Shown here one piece after another: positions 6,884 through 15,573 of a stretch of DNA of 43,906 nt. The notes beneath the pieces were generated by a model. It was not told the origin of the DNA. It worked only from the letters and a program-made list of their open reading frames with translations, and made no database searches. A program made the position numbers and the translations under genes. Where the stretch lies: the NCBI GenBank assembly GCA_012026675.1, contig VEPA01000199.1:1-43906 (forward strand). Direction: 5' to 3'. Numbering within the stretch: the stretch's first letter is position 1; every line of letters starts with the position of its first letter. The DNA is from Betaproteobacteria bacterium. Its GTDB lineage: Bacteria > Pseudomonadota > Gammaproteobacteria > Burkholderiales > Rhodocyclaceae.

Positions 6884-9009
6884 GCCCATCGAACGCCTGG
6901 CGGCTCATGCCCGACGTCGATCCGGGAGCAGCGGAACGCTTCGCCGACCTCGACAGCGTATTCGCCCTCGAAGGCAGGATGGTCGCCCTGGACTCGATGA
7001 CGCGCACACTGCGCACCGAGGTCAACGGCCGCGGCTACTACGTCAAGCGCTATGCCGGCCTCGGCAAGAAGCCGCTGCGCCGCTGGTTCGCCACGCCGCG
7101 CGTGCAACTCGAATGGGAGAATCTCCAACATTTCGCCGACTGGGGCATCCCCACGGCGCAGCTCGTAGGCTACGGCCTGCAAAGCCAGGGCGGCCGTTTC
7201 CTGCGCGGCGCACTCATCACGGCCGAGATCCCCGACACCACCGACTTGAGCGAACTCGCCCGCAACGGCGACCCGCGCCTCAAAAGTCGGCGCTGGCTGG
7301 ACGGCGTTTCCCGCCAGCTTGCCGACATTGCCCGCCGCATGCACGGTCGCCGCTTCGCTCATGGCGACTTCAAGTGGCGCAACCTGCTGGTGGACAGGAA
7401 TGACAGGCTTTACCTGATCGACTGCCCGAGCGGCGGATTCTGGTGGCCGCCCTTTCTCGAATATCGCATCGTCAAGGACCTCGCCTGCCTCGACAAGGTC
7501 GCCAAACGCCATCTTTCACGCAGCCGGCGCCTGCGCTTCTACCTCGACTACGCGCAAAAGCAATCACTCGATGCCGGTGACAAGCGACGCATCCGCAAGA
7601 TCCTGGGCTTTTTCGCCGGCCGCGACGAAATTGTCGCCACTGCGGGCTCACTGCGCGCAGCGGGCCGCGACCCGCTGCCGCAAATCACCATCGCGCTCGA
7701 AGACGGCCGCCTGCTTGCGATCGAACGCTGGCAGCGCATCCTGCCCGGCAAACGCCTGACCGGCAGTGGCGCGTGGCTGGGTCGCAAGGTGCTCGCCAAG
7801 CTGTTCATCGCGGCGCGCGGCAGCGAACGCCACTGTCAGCGGGAGTGCCGCGGCGCTGAAACCCTCGCGACGCACGGTCTGCCGACGCCTCGGCTGCTGG
7901 CCTCGGGACTGCTGTCCGATGGCGGACACTACGTTCTCTACGACTACCTCGACGGTTCGCGCTGTCCCGACAGCGCATCCCTCACGGAACTGACTCCGGT
8001 TTTTGTACAAGTCGGCCGGATGCACGCCCGAGGACTGGTACAGAAAGATGCCCACCTCGGCAATTTCCTGCTCAAGGATGATCGGCTTTATGTCATCGAC
8101 GGCGATGCCGTTCGCGAATCGGCATCGCCGGCCGACTGCACCGAGAATTTGGCCCTGCTGTTCGGCCAGCTGCAGCCGCATGCCGAAACTGCACTGCGTC
8201 CAGCGCTGCTGCAGGCCTATTTGAGTGGCAATCCGGGCGTCGCCATCGATGAGGCTCAGCTCGCTGCAGCGGCAGCCCATGCGCGCGAAGCACGCCTTGC
8301 CGACTATCTGGACAAATCCCTGCGTGATTGCAGCCTGTTCAAATCCGCGCACCGCGGCGATCGTTTCTTCTCCACCATGCGTTCGGAATTTGGCGTGGTC
8401 GCCCCCCTGATCCACGACCCGGATGCCTGGCTGGAAAAAGGCGTCCCCCTCAAGCGCGGCAGGACCGCCACGCTGGCGCGGGTGGAATTGAACGGGCGCC
8501 AGCTGGTCATCAAGCGCTACAACATCAAGGGCCCGGGCCATGCGCTGTCGCGCTGCTGGCGGCCGAGTCGGGCCTGGCATTCCTGGCTGGAGGGACATCG
8601 CCTGGGCTTTCTCGGCATCGCCACGCCGCGCCCCCTCGCGCTGATCGAGGAGCGCGCCGGCCCGCTGCGTGGCAAAGCGTGGCTGATCACCGAATACTGC
8701 AACGCAGAAAACTTCGCCAACCGTTTTCATGATCCGGAAATGGAACCAGCCGCCCCCGATCTTGATGCAATTGGCGTACTGCTGCAGCAACTTGTCGCGG
8801 CACGCATCAGCCATGGCGACCTGAAGGCCACCAATCTGCTCTGGTGCGAGGGCAAGCCGCATCTGATCGACCTCGATGCCGTGCGCCAGCATGCGAACGC
8901 AGCGGCATTCAGGCGCGCATGGCAAAAGGACAGCCGCCGTTTCCTGGACAACTGGCCGCCGGGCAGCGCGCTGCGGCGCGCATTGGACGCTGTAGTGCCG
9001 CAACCCTGA
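6880..9009 (+). CDS. Protein with three tandem LPS kinase-like domains (709 aa)
   Basis: ATG 6880 overlaps the waaP stop (ATGA); the longer open frame upstream is antisense-like shadow of waaP. Three WaaP/InaA-type kinase folds follow one another. Domain 1 (about 1-230) has GYYVKRYAG, HGDFKWRNLLV (Asp163) and LIDCPSG (Asp181). Domain 2 (about 255-480) has KDAHLGNFLL (Asp390) and VIDGDAV (Asp407) with a less typical nucleotide lysine region. Domain 3 (about 500-709) has LVIKRY, SHGDLKATNLLW (Asp647) and LIDLDAV (Asp664). All three keep the catalytic-loop and metal-binding acidic residues, so each may be active. P. aeruginosa encodes comparable kinases as separate genes next to waaP. I infer multi-site phosphorylation of core heptoses by one polypeptide; substrates are not shown by sequence. 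Confidence 0.88.
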   Translation: MSPSNAWRLMPDVDPGAAERFADLDSVFALEGRMVALDSMTRTLRTEVNGRGYYVKRYAGLGKKPLRRWFATPRVQLEWENLQHFADWGIPTAQLVGYGLQSQGGRFLRGALITAEIPDTTDLSELARNGDPRLKSRRWLDGVSRQLADIARRMHGRRFAHGDFKWRNLLVDRNDRLYLIDCPSGGFWWPPFLEYRIVKDLACLDKVAKRHLSRSRRLRFYLDYAQKQSLDAGDKRRIRKILGFFAGRDEIVATAGSLRAAGRDPLPQITIALEDGRLLAIERWQRILPGKRLTGSGAWLGRKVLAKLFIAARGSERHCQRECRGAETLATHGLPTPRLLASGLLSDGGHYVLYDYLDGSRCPDSASLTELTPVFVQVGRMHARGLVQKDAHLGNFLLKDDRLYVIDGDAVRESASPADCTENLALLFGQLQPHAETALRPALLQAYLSGNPGVAIDEAQLAAAAAHAREARLADYLDKSLRDCSLFKSAHRGDRFFSTMRSEFGVVAPLIHDPDAWLEKGVPLKRGRTATLARVELNGRQLVIKRYNIKGPGHALSRCWRPSRAWHSWLEGHRLGFLGIATPRPLALIEERAGPLRGKAWLITEYCNAENFANRFHDPEMEPAAPDLDAIGVLLQQLVAARISHGDLKATNLLWCEGKPHLIDLDAVRQHANAAAFRRAWQKDSRRFLDNWPPGSALRRALDAVVPQP

Positions 9010-9066
9010 GTTCGGAACTCGTGCAGAAATCGTCCGGCAAGCAAACCTCGTTCGGGGCGTGGCCGC

Positions 9067-9096
9067 TGGACCCGGCCGGCGGCCATCGCCTAGAAT
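9067..9096 (+). promoter_or_regulatory. Possible sigma-70 promoter for the 9154 gene
   Basis: TGGACC (9067-9072, four of six matches to TTGACA) and TAGAAT (9091-9096) are separated by 18 bp. They lie in the 144-bp gap after the triple kinase gene and about 50 bp upstream of the ribosome site of the next gene. Assigned by eye only. Confidence 0.35.
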
Positions 9097-9153
9097 CCGC
9101 AATGTAGTAGAGATAATCGACAGCCGGGACGTTGTTATTGGGAGGTGAATACC

Positions 9154-10872
9154 ATGTTCGAAAAGCTGTTCCGGAAGAAAAAACTGCAGGAGGATGACAG
9201 GCATCCGCTCTGCAACCCGGGATTTCTGGCCAGTACCCTGGCAAGCCTGCCGCGCGAAGACGAACTCACCACGCTCGGTATCGTGGATGACCATCTCGAC
9301 GACATCGCTTACCGCGCCGAGGAATTAGGCATCGACAACGCCCTGAATGCCGCGCTCGGACTGGACGGCGTCAGCCACGAAGCGCAGGAAAAGATGCTGG
9401 CGACCTATTTCCGCCCGGGAGGGCCGGGCTTTGGCTCCGGCGCCACGCTCGATCGACTTTCAAGCCACCTGTCAAAGGTCGGCAGTGCGTATGCCGCCGT
9501 GTTCGATCTGGTCGGCGCGAATCCCGGCGATGGCTTGCGGCCACGCCTTGCACTGGCGGGTGCGCGCTATTTCCGGGCATGGAGCCTTCACCGGCGCCTC
9601 GGCCGTTTCCGCCAGCGCCTCCCGGGCAAGGCATCGTGGGAACAGGCGCACGCCGTCATGCGCGCACTCGTGGCCTGGGGTTTCGATCATGATTCCCAGG
9701 CGGTGTTCCGCGGCGAAGCGGCCTCGCGGCCATTGCAGGAATACCTGCTGACGGTCTACGAGGACACGGCTCCGTGGGGCAACCTCGAACCGATCCAGTT
9801 GGAAATGGCGGCGCGACTTGTTCGCGCCCAGGAAAACCTTGACTGGTCCGAGCAATACGATGCTGGCGCCACCCATATCATCGACCTCGCGGTTGCTGCC
9901 GGTCCGCGACGCTGCGGTGCGCCGCCGGCAGCGCCGGCGCCGACGATCCGCTTCCTGTCGACTGCCAGGCTGCATTCCGTGGTCGAAAAAGTGCTCGCGC
10001 TGGTAAGCGAGAAGGCCCCCCTCCCCCGGTGGCTTGAGGAAATGGACCTCGAGCAGCGGCAAATGAGCGGTACGCTGCAGACCCTTGCCAGCCACTGGGG
10101 CCCGGAACCGCCTTCGCGCCAAATGGCGCGCGAAGGACGCTCGATGCCCATGCTGGGCGCATTCGGCTTCCTGATCGCGCGCCAGCTGATCGACGTCAAC
10201 CAGAATCTGGCCAAGGGTCTCGGCCAGCCGGTTTTCGTCGCGGCAGTCGAACCTCCAAGCTATGACAGCGAGCTTAACCGGGCTTTCTCCCGTTTCGGCG
10301 TGGGAGACCAGGTTGAACGCGACGCAAAAAAGAAAAAGGAAAAGGACAAGGCAAACGTCGACCCGAACGATCCGCTGGTTCGGATCGCGAATCTCGAGAA
10401 GGGTGTCAGCGGCCTGTCGGTCGAGCATTGGACGGCTTTCGATTGCAGTGCGTCCGGACTCGGCGTGGCGGTGCCGGCGCTGTTGCCGCGCCATGCGCCT
10501 GGCGTGCTGGTGGCATGGCGCGAAGCTGCGGGCACTCAGTGGTGCCTCGGCGTGATCCGGCGCGTCGGGCGCGATGCGAATGGCAAGGCGAATATCGGGA
10601 TCGAGGCCATGGCAGGCACGCCGTGTACTGGCGTGGTGCATATCCTGCGCGCCGCGACCAAGGGTAACGACGCCTGGGACGACCAGGCCGAATGGATCTT
10701 CGCCTTGCTGCCCGACGCCGCGGTTTGCCAGATGCTGATGCCGGCAGGCAGCTTCATCCCCGATATGCCGGTCGACATCCTTACCGACCAGGGCCAGCGC
10801 CGGGCTTGGCTGAAGCGTCTGGTCGAGCGCCATGGCGACTGGGAAAAGGTGGAATTCGACCTCGACCAGTGA
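9154..10872 (+). CDS. Unrecognised 572-aa protein, possible PilZ-like C-terminal region
   Basis: ATG 9154 is chosen because GGAGGT (9141-9146) is at ideal spacing; a GTG at 9145 overlaps that site. The protein begins with a basic patch (FEKLFRKKK), has no signal peptide or membrane span, and is mostly helical in appearance to about residue 390. A lysine-rich linker (AKKKKEKDK, near 390) leads to a C-terminal beta-rich part containing FDCSASGLGVAV and WCLGVIRRVGRDANGKANIGIE. That part loosely recalls PilZ-type barrels (DxSxxG motif) but lacks an obvious RxxxR. I do not recognise the family with certainty. It sits between the LPS kinases and msbA but has its own likely promoter, so a link to LPS is not established. 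Confidence 0.8.
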   Translation: MFEKLFRKKKLQEDDRHPLCNPGFLASTLASLPREDELTTLGIVDDHLDDIAYRAEELGIDNALNAALGLDGVSHEAQEKMLATYFRPGGPGFGSGATLDRLSSHLSKVGSAYAAVFDLVGANPGDGLRPRLALAGARYFRAWSLHRRLGRFRQRLPGKASWEQAHAVMRALVAWGFDHDSQAVFRGEAASRPLQEYLLTVYEDTAPWGNLEPIQLEMAARLVRAQENLDWSEQYDAGATHIIDLAVAAGPRRCGAPPAAPAPTIRFLSTARLHSVVEKVLALVSEKAPLPRWLEEMDLEQRQMSGTLQTLASHWGPEPPSRQMAREGRSMPMLGAFGFLIARQLIDVNQNLAKGLGQPVFVAAVEPPSYDSELNRAFSRFGVGDQVERDAKKKKEKDKANVDPNDPLVRIANLEKGVSGLSVEHWTAFDCSASGLGVAVPALLPRHAPGVLVAWREAAGTQWCLGVIRRVGRDANGKANIGIEAMAGTPCTGVVHILRAATKGNDAWDDQAEWIFALLPDAAVCQMLMPAGSFIPDMPVDILTDQGQRRAWLKRLVERHGDWEKVEFDLDQ

Positions 10873-10932
10873 AGCGGGTCGCGCCGGCAGGCTCGGTAGG
10901 ATCGCCGGTTAATCCAAGAAACCCCAATTGCG

Positions 10933-11069
10933 TCCGCAGATTTCGCAGATTACGCAGATGATCAAAGAATTGGGCATGTCCAGTTCATCACCATTCACGT
11001 GCTCAGGATATCTCTACAACGCAATGAATTCACGGAAGGTAATCTGTGTAAATCTGCGTCAGCTGCGGA
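10933..11069. repeat. REP-like imperfect inverted repeat between convergent genes
   Basis: The left arm (10933-10959) is built from three CGCAGAT-type units; the right arm (11041-11069) is its imperfect reverse complement with units reading AATCTG and AATCTGCG. About 23 of 27 positions pair, around an 81-bp loop. Such CGCAGATTT/AATCTGCG units are familiar as dispersed intergenic repeats in proteobacteria, from memory. The element fills most of the 219-bp gap between the 9154 gene and msbA, whose 3' ends face each other, so it may end transcription from both sides. No gene is visible here. Confidence 0.65.
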
Positions 11070-11091
11070 AAACAGGTTAATTCGCACGCCC

Positions 11092-12900
11092 TCAGGCTGC
11101 CTGGATTTCCTGCCCGGCCGGCTCGCGGAACTGCATGGCATGCAGACGTGTGTAGTGGCCGCCTAGCGCGATCAGTTCGGCATGGCTGCCGCGCTCGACG
11201 ATTTTTCCGGCATCCATCACCATGATGACATCGGCCTTTTCGATGGTCGATAGGCGATGCGCGATCACCAGCGTCGTGCGTCCCTTCATGACGCGATCCA
11301 GTGCCGCCTGGATGTGGCGTTCCGACTCGGTGTCCAGCGCCGATGTCGCCTCGTCGAGGATCAGGATGGGCGCATTCTTCAGCAGCGCGCGGGCAATCGC
11401 CAGGCGCTGGCGCTGGCCGCCCGAGAGCAGCACCCCGTTTTCGCCGACCAGGGTGTCGAAGCCCTGCGGCAGCTGCTCGATGAATTCGCTGGCGAACGCG
11501 GCATCCGCCGCGCTTTCGATCGCGGCACGTGGCGCGCCGGCCAGGTCGCCATAGGCGATGTTGTTGGCCACCGTGTCGTTGAACAGGGTCACGTGCTGGG
11601 TCACCACGGCGACATGGCGGCGCAGGTTGCGCAGCGTGAATTGTTCGACGTCGATGCCGTCGATGAGAATCTGGCCGTCGGCATGATGGTAGAAACGCGG
11701 AATCAGGTTGGCGAGCGTCGTCTTGCCGCTGCCGGAACGCCCGACCAGCGCCACCATCTGTCCGGGCTCGATGCCGAAACTCACGTCGTCCAGCACCTGT
11801 CGCTCGCTGCCAGGATAGGTAAATGACAGATTGCGCACTTCGACCTTCCCGCCGACCCGGTCAAGTGCCACCGTGCCCGTATCGGTTTCGGGCTGCTCAT
11901 CGAGTTGCTGGAAGATGCTTTCCGCCGCCGCAACTCCCTTCTGTATGGTCGAACTGACTTCCGACAACTGGCGTATCGGCTTGGGCAGCAGCCCGGCGGC
12001 CGTGATGTAGGCCACCAGGTCGCCCGGCGAGGCATCGCCGCGCAGCCACAGCACGAGGAAGAGCAAAAGGCCCATTGCACTGTAGATCAGCAATTGCAGG
12101 AGGGGGGTGTAAATCGCCCCGGTGCGGGTCATGCGCAGCTGGCGATCCATGTTGTTCTGGCTGGCGGCGTTGAAACGCTGCTGCTCGTAGGGCTCGCCGC
12201 CGAAACTGCGCACGACGCGATGGCCATGAATGGTCTCCGAAGCGACATGCGTCACGTCGCCCATCGCCACCTGGATCTTCTTCGCCTGCTTGCGGAACTT
12301 GCGGCTGGCGCTCACCACCATCAGACCGATCACTGGCAAGATGGCCACCATCACCAGCGTCAGCTTCCAGTTGACCCAGAGCAGGTAGGCGAAGAGGAAG
12401 GTCACCGTCAGGCCTTCGCGGATGACAACCTTGATGGCATCGGTCGCAGCACCGGTGACCATGGTGACATTGAAGGTGATGCGCGAAATCAGGTGGCCGG
12501 AATTGTTCTGGTCGAAATAGCGATCCGGCAGCGTCAGCAGACTGTTGAACAGGCCTATCCGCAGGTCATGCACGACCCCCATGGATACCCGCGCCAGAAA
12601 GAAATTGCCCAGATAGGAACCGATGCCCTGCCAGAGGGCGATCAGGATCACCATCAGGGGCACGGCATGCATCATCTGCAGCCCGCGCAGCCAGGGGACA
12701 TTCCCGAGTGCGGCATTTTGCGGATCGACCAGGCCGTCGACGAAATACTTGAGCACCGCCGCCAGCATTGGCTGCGACGAGGCGAAGATTACGTAACCCA
12801 GGATACTGGTTGCAAACAGCCCGGCGTAAGGCTTGACGTAGCCCAGCAGGCGAAAATAGATGGTCAGACTGGAAGTGGCGTGCGTATCGGAAGAGGACAT
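11092..12900 (-). CDS. msbA: Lipid A/LPS core flippase MsbA
   Basis: A 602-residue ABC half-transporter with an N-terminal six-span domain (about 1-330) and a C-terminal ATPase. MsbA homodimers flip lipid A-core from the inner to the outer leaflet of the inner membrane. Seen: Walker A GRSGSGKTT with Lys393, signature LSGGQRQRLAIARA, Walker B ILILDEATSALD and the H-loop VIAHRLSTIEKAD. The membrane domain carries DRYFDQNNSGHLISRITFNV, typical of MsbA. ATG 12900 is chosen over a TTG at 12906. It is transcribed opposite to its neighbours but lies within the core cluster, as msbA does near the P. aeruginosa core genes. It could be a general lipid or drug exporter of the same family, but context favours MsbA. 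Confidence 0.92.
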   Translation of the reverse strand: MSSSDTHATSSLTIYFRLLGYVKPYAGLFATSILGYVIFASSQPMLAAVLKYFVDGLVDPQNAALGNVPWLRGLQMMHAVPLMVILIALWQGIGSYLGNFFLARVSMGVVHDLRIGLFNSLLTLPDRYFDQNNSGHLISRITFNVTMVTGAATDAIKVVIREGLTVTFLFAYLLWVNWKLTLVMVAILPVIGLMVVSASRKFRKQAKKIQVAMGDVTHVASETIHGHRVVRSFGGEPYEQQRFNAASQNNMDRQLRMTRTGAIYTPLLQLLIYSAMGLLLFLVLWLRGDASPGDLVAYITAAGLLPKPIRQLSEVSSTIQKGVAAAESIFQQLDEQPETDTGTVALDRVGGKVEVRNLSFTYPGSERQVLDDVSFGIEPGQMVALVGRSGSGKTTLANLIPRFYHHADGQILIDGIDVEQFTLRNLRRHVAVVTQHVTLFNDTVANNIAYGDLAGAPRAAIESAADAAFASEFIEQLPQGFDTLVGENGVLLSGGQRQRLAIARALLKNAPILILDEATSALDTESERHIQAALDRVMKGRTTLVIAHRLSTIEKADVIMVMDAGKIVERGSHAELIALGGHYTRLHAMQFREPAGQEIQAA

Positions 12901-12951
12901 GGGCAAGCCGCACGGCGGAATCCACGGCGGGAATGGTGGGCAATACTAGCA

Positions 12952-12980
12952 TGGGCAGGCTTTTTCCAGCGCGCTAGAAT
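12952..12980 (+). promoter_or_regulatory. Possible sigma-70 promoter for the 13008 gene
   Basis: TGGGCA (12952-12957) and TAGAAT (12975-12980) are spaced by 17 bp in the 107-bp divergent gap between msbA and the kinase-like gene. The predicted start of transcription would be about 20 bp before TTG 13008. Read by eye. Confidence 0.4.
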
Positions 12981-13007
12981 GCGCCACCCGGTTACGGAAT
13001 CCACCCA

Positions 13008-13619
13008 TTGCAGACCCTTTCCCATGACGCCTACCTTGCCTTGCGAGCCAATGCCACGGTGGTCGAACGCGATCTGCACGGAGAAAAGGTGCTGCAGCTG
13101 GAGGACGGCAACTATCTGAAGCTGTTTCGCCGCAAGCGGCTGATTTCTTCGACAGCCTGGTATCCCTATGCGCAACGTTTTGCCGACAATGCACTGACCC
13201 TGGAAAAGCGCGCCATCCCCTGCCCCTCGGTCATCGCCACGTATCGCATTCCAGGCATCAAGCGGGATGCCGTGCTTTATGCTCCGCTGGCGGGGAGAAG
13301 CCTGCGCCAGATCATCCAGTCCGGGGAAGGCGCATCCGAACTGCGAACGGCACTCGGAAAGTTCATTGCCCGGCTTCACTCGGCAGGCATCTATTTTCGC
13401 TCCCTGCATCTTGGCAATATTGTCCTGTCCCCGTCTGGAAACCTGGGACTGATAGACATCGCCGACCTGCGGGCAAGGAGCGGCGCCCTCTCTTCCTACT
13501 TGAGACGCCGGAACATGCAGCAACTCTACAGGGATCCCCAGGATCGGGCATGGTTGTGCGCCGATGGTTCGACGGCAGTCGAGGACGCCTATCGCGCTGC
13601 CGGCGGACCAGTGAAATGA
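13008..13619 (+). CDS. Small LPS kinase-like protein (toluene tolerance/Ttg8-like)
   Basis: A 203-residue protein with a shortened kinase fold. VLQLEDGNYLKLFRRKR gives a nucleotide-binding strand with a lysine, RDAVLYAPLAGRSLRQII a hinge, and IYFRSLHLGNIVL plus LGLIDIADL stand where the catalytic and metal loops should be. The catalytic Asp of HxD is replaced (RSLHLGN), while the LIDIAD Asp is kept, so activity is uncertain. The family is often annotated as toluene tolerance protein and occurs in LPS core clusters. The start is a TTG at 13008: no ATG precedes the conserved N-terminus and a likely promoter ends just upstream. Its stop overlaps the next gene in ATGA. Confidence 0.78.
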   Translation: MQTLSHDAYLALRANATVVERDLHGEKVLQLEDGNYLKLFRRKRLISSTAWYPYAQRFADNALTLEKRAIPCPSVIATYRIPGIKRDAVLYAPLAGRSLRQIIQSGEGASELRTALGKFIARLHSAGIYFRSLHLGNIVLSPSGNLGLIDIADLRARSGALSSYLRRRNMQQLYRDPQDRAWLCADGSTAVEDAYRAAGGPVK

Positions 13620-14596
13620 CACGCCAGCTCGATCATTCCGCGCCTGAACCCGGACAGCCGCTTTGCCCCATTTGCAACGGCATTGCCCGCTACGAGTACA
13701 GCGGCCGTGACCTGATGTATGACCTGCATGCGCGCTACGACTACTTCGCATGCTCCGGTTGCGCCTGTGTATTTCAGAATCCGATGCCGGACATGGCGAC
13801 AATCGCCTCGTTTTATCCTGACGACTACATGGTGTTTGATCAGGAAAAGCGGATACGGAAAATCGGCGGTTTGCGCCTGGCCTTGTTGCAACAAACGCTT
13901 GGCTACCGCCATCTTCGAACTGCGCTGCCATATCGTTTGCTGGCGGCCATGCTGTCGCCATTTCTGCGGCCGACAACGCCGGCATGGGAGGGCGGCGGCC
14001 GGATGCTGGATGTCGGGTGCGGCAACGGGCGCTTTCTGACCGGCATGCGCAGCCTTGGCTGGAAAGTCGAGGGCGTTGAATTCAGCGAGGCCGGCGTCAA
14101 GGCTGCTCGCCTGAGCGACCTGCCGGTACATCACGGCGACCTCGCTTCAGCCCGCTTCCCGGATGACAGTTTCGACCTGATAACAGCGCGGCACGTCATC
14201 GAACACATCCCGGAGCCACATCCCTTCGTGGCTGAACTCGCACGGATATTGCGCCCGGGCGGCCGCCTGGTGGTTGAAACACCCTGCAGTACGGCGCTTG
14301 GCCGCCAATGGTTCGGCACGCACTGGTATGCCAACGATATTCCGCGTCACCTCCTGCTCTTTTCGCCGGCGAACCTGGAGCGCCTGGGCGCCAACCATGG
14401 ATTGCGCAAGACAGCCGTGATCATGGACACAACGACAAAGAATTTCCTGAACAGCCTTGATTATGTCCTTGGCAATAGCGGCAGGCCCTCCAGGAAGATT
14501 GCCTGGCGTGGCTTTCTCGCCCGAATCTACGTCTGGCTGGCGCGCCGCCAGGGGCGCGGCGATTCGATGCAGATGACTTTCGTCAAGGCGGCGTGA
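13616..14596 (+). CDS. Zinc-ribbon class I SAM methyltransferase
   Basis: ATG 13616 overlaps the stop of the preceding gene. The N-terminus holds a zinc ribbon of the form CPIC (residues about 17-20) and CSGC about 30 residues later, then VFQNPMPDMATIASFYPDDY, a typical arrangement of glycan and small-molecule methyltransferases of this subgroup. The catalytic domain shows motif I MLDVGCGNGRFL, the acidic motif II GVEFSEAGVKAA, and FDLITARHVIEHIPEPHPFVAELARILRPGGRLVVETP. A likely acceptor is a surface sugar, given the glycosyltransferase that starts at the next stop codon. Cytoplasmic, 326 residues. Exact reaction unknown. Confidence 0.85.
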   Translation: MTRQLDHSAPEPGQPLCPICNGIARYEYSGRDLMYDLHARYDYFACSGCACVFQNPMPDMATIASFYPDDYMVFDQEKRIRKIGGLRLALLQQTLGYRHLRTALPYRLLAAMLSPFLRPTTPAWEGGGRMLDVGCGNGRFLTGMRSLGWKVEGVEFSEAGVKAARLSDLPVHHGDLASARFPDDSFDLITARHVIEHIPEPHPFVAELARILRPGGRLVVETPCSTALGRQWFGTHWYANDIPRHLLLFSPANLERLGANHGLRKTAVIMDTTTKNFLNSLDYVLGNSGRPSRKIAWRGFLARIYVWLARRQGRGDSMQMTFVKAA

Positions 14597-15573
14597 TGCG
14601 CCAGATACTCTTCATCTCGAAAGGCGAGAACTCGGCGTCGACGCGCTATCGGGCACTGCAGTTCTTCCCTTTGCTGCGCCGGGCGGGTTACGCGGCAGCC
14701 CACGCCACTGCCGCCGGCAGTCCGATGGCATACCTGCATGCTCTGCGTCTTGCCGCGGCGGCGGACATCGTCGTCGTGCTCCGCAAGACATTTCCCCGTC
14801 CCCTGCTGTGGCTGCTGCGACGCCTGTCCCGAAGGCTGGTTTTCGATTTTGACGATGCCATTTTCTGCAATACCGATGGTTCATCGTCCAACACCCGAAT
14901 GCGCCGTTTTGCCGCCATGGCCGCAGCTTGCGATCACCTTTGCGCGGGCAACCGCTTTCTGGCCGACAACGCCCTGCGTTTCAACCCGGAAGTTAGCTTG
15001 ATACCGACCAGCGGCGATGCCGATCGCTATTCGGACAATTGGGAAAAACCGCAAGATTTCGTCGATCTGGTCTGGATCGGCAGCAGATCGACGCGCAAAT
15101 ATTTGATTGAGGCACTACCCGCCCTGCGCCTGGCGACTGCCCATGTGCCGAACCTGCGGCTGAAGAGCATCGCCGACTTCGACCTGCCTGACGCTGGCCT
15201 GCCGACCCTGGCAATCCCCTGGAGCGCGGAAACCGAAGCCCGGGAACTCGGGTCCGCGCACATCGGAATCGCCCCCATGCGCGACGACGACTGGAGCCGC
15301 GGCAAATGCGCATTGAAGGTATTGCAATACATGGCGGCGGGTTTGCCGGTGGTTTCCTCGGATGTGGGCGCCAATGCCGGGGTCGTGACTTCAGGACAAA
15401 CCGGCTACCTCGTCGGCAATGACCAATCCTGGGTGGAGCGCATTTCAATGCTGGCCAACGACGCAGTTCTTCGTGACCGCCTCGGCGCCGAAGGACGGGC
15501 ACGGGTACGCGCCGACTATTCGATCGAACCGGTTTTTTCCCGCATGATCGAAGTATTCGAGGGCTTGTCATGA
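14596..15573 (+). CDS. GT4-type glycosyltransferase
   Basis: A 325-residue GT-B glycosyltransferase. ATG 14596 shares its A with the upstream TGA; a GTG at 14593 is an alternative. The N-terminus ISKGENSASTRYRALQFFPLLRRAGY and the C-terminal SRGKCALKVLQYMAAGLPVVSSDVGAN, with the conserved K and the GLPV loop of the donor site, fit GT4 relatives that work on surface glycans. It is coupled to the zinc-ribbon methyltransferase and kinase-like gene, so the three form a small operon. The last 58 bp overlap the 3' end of the opposite-strand membrane gene. Donor and acceptor sugars cannot be told. Confidence 0.85.
   Translation: MRQILFISKGENSASTRYRALQFFPLLRRAGYAAAHATAAGSPMAYLHALRLAAAADIVVVLRKTFPRPLLWLLRRLSRRLVFDFDDAIFCNTDGSSSNTRMRRFAAMAAACDHLCAGNRFLADNALRFNPEVSLIPTSGDADRYSDNWEKPQDFVDLVWIGSRSTRKYLIEALPALRLATAHVPNLRLKSIADFDLPDAGLPTLAIPWSAETEARELGSAHIGIAPMRDDDWSRGKCALKVLQYMAAGLPVVSSDVGANAGVVTSGQTGYLVGNDQSWVERISMLANDAVLRDRLGAEGRARVRADYSIEPVFSRMIEVFEGLS

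Noticed and set aside
9931..9955. Another GCCGGCGCCGAC word inside the 9154 gene, and one near 28545 in gloB
   Set aside because: They lack the following TTT and the TCACCGT part, so they look like ordinary GC-rich coding words, not repeat copies.
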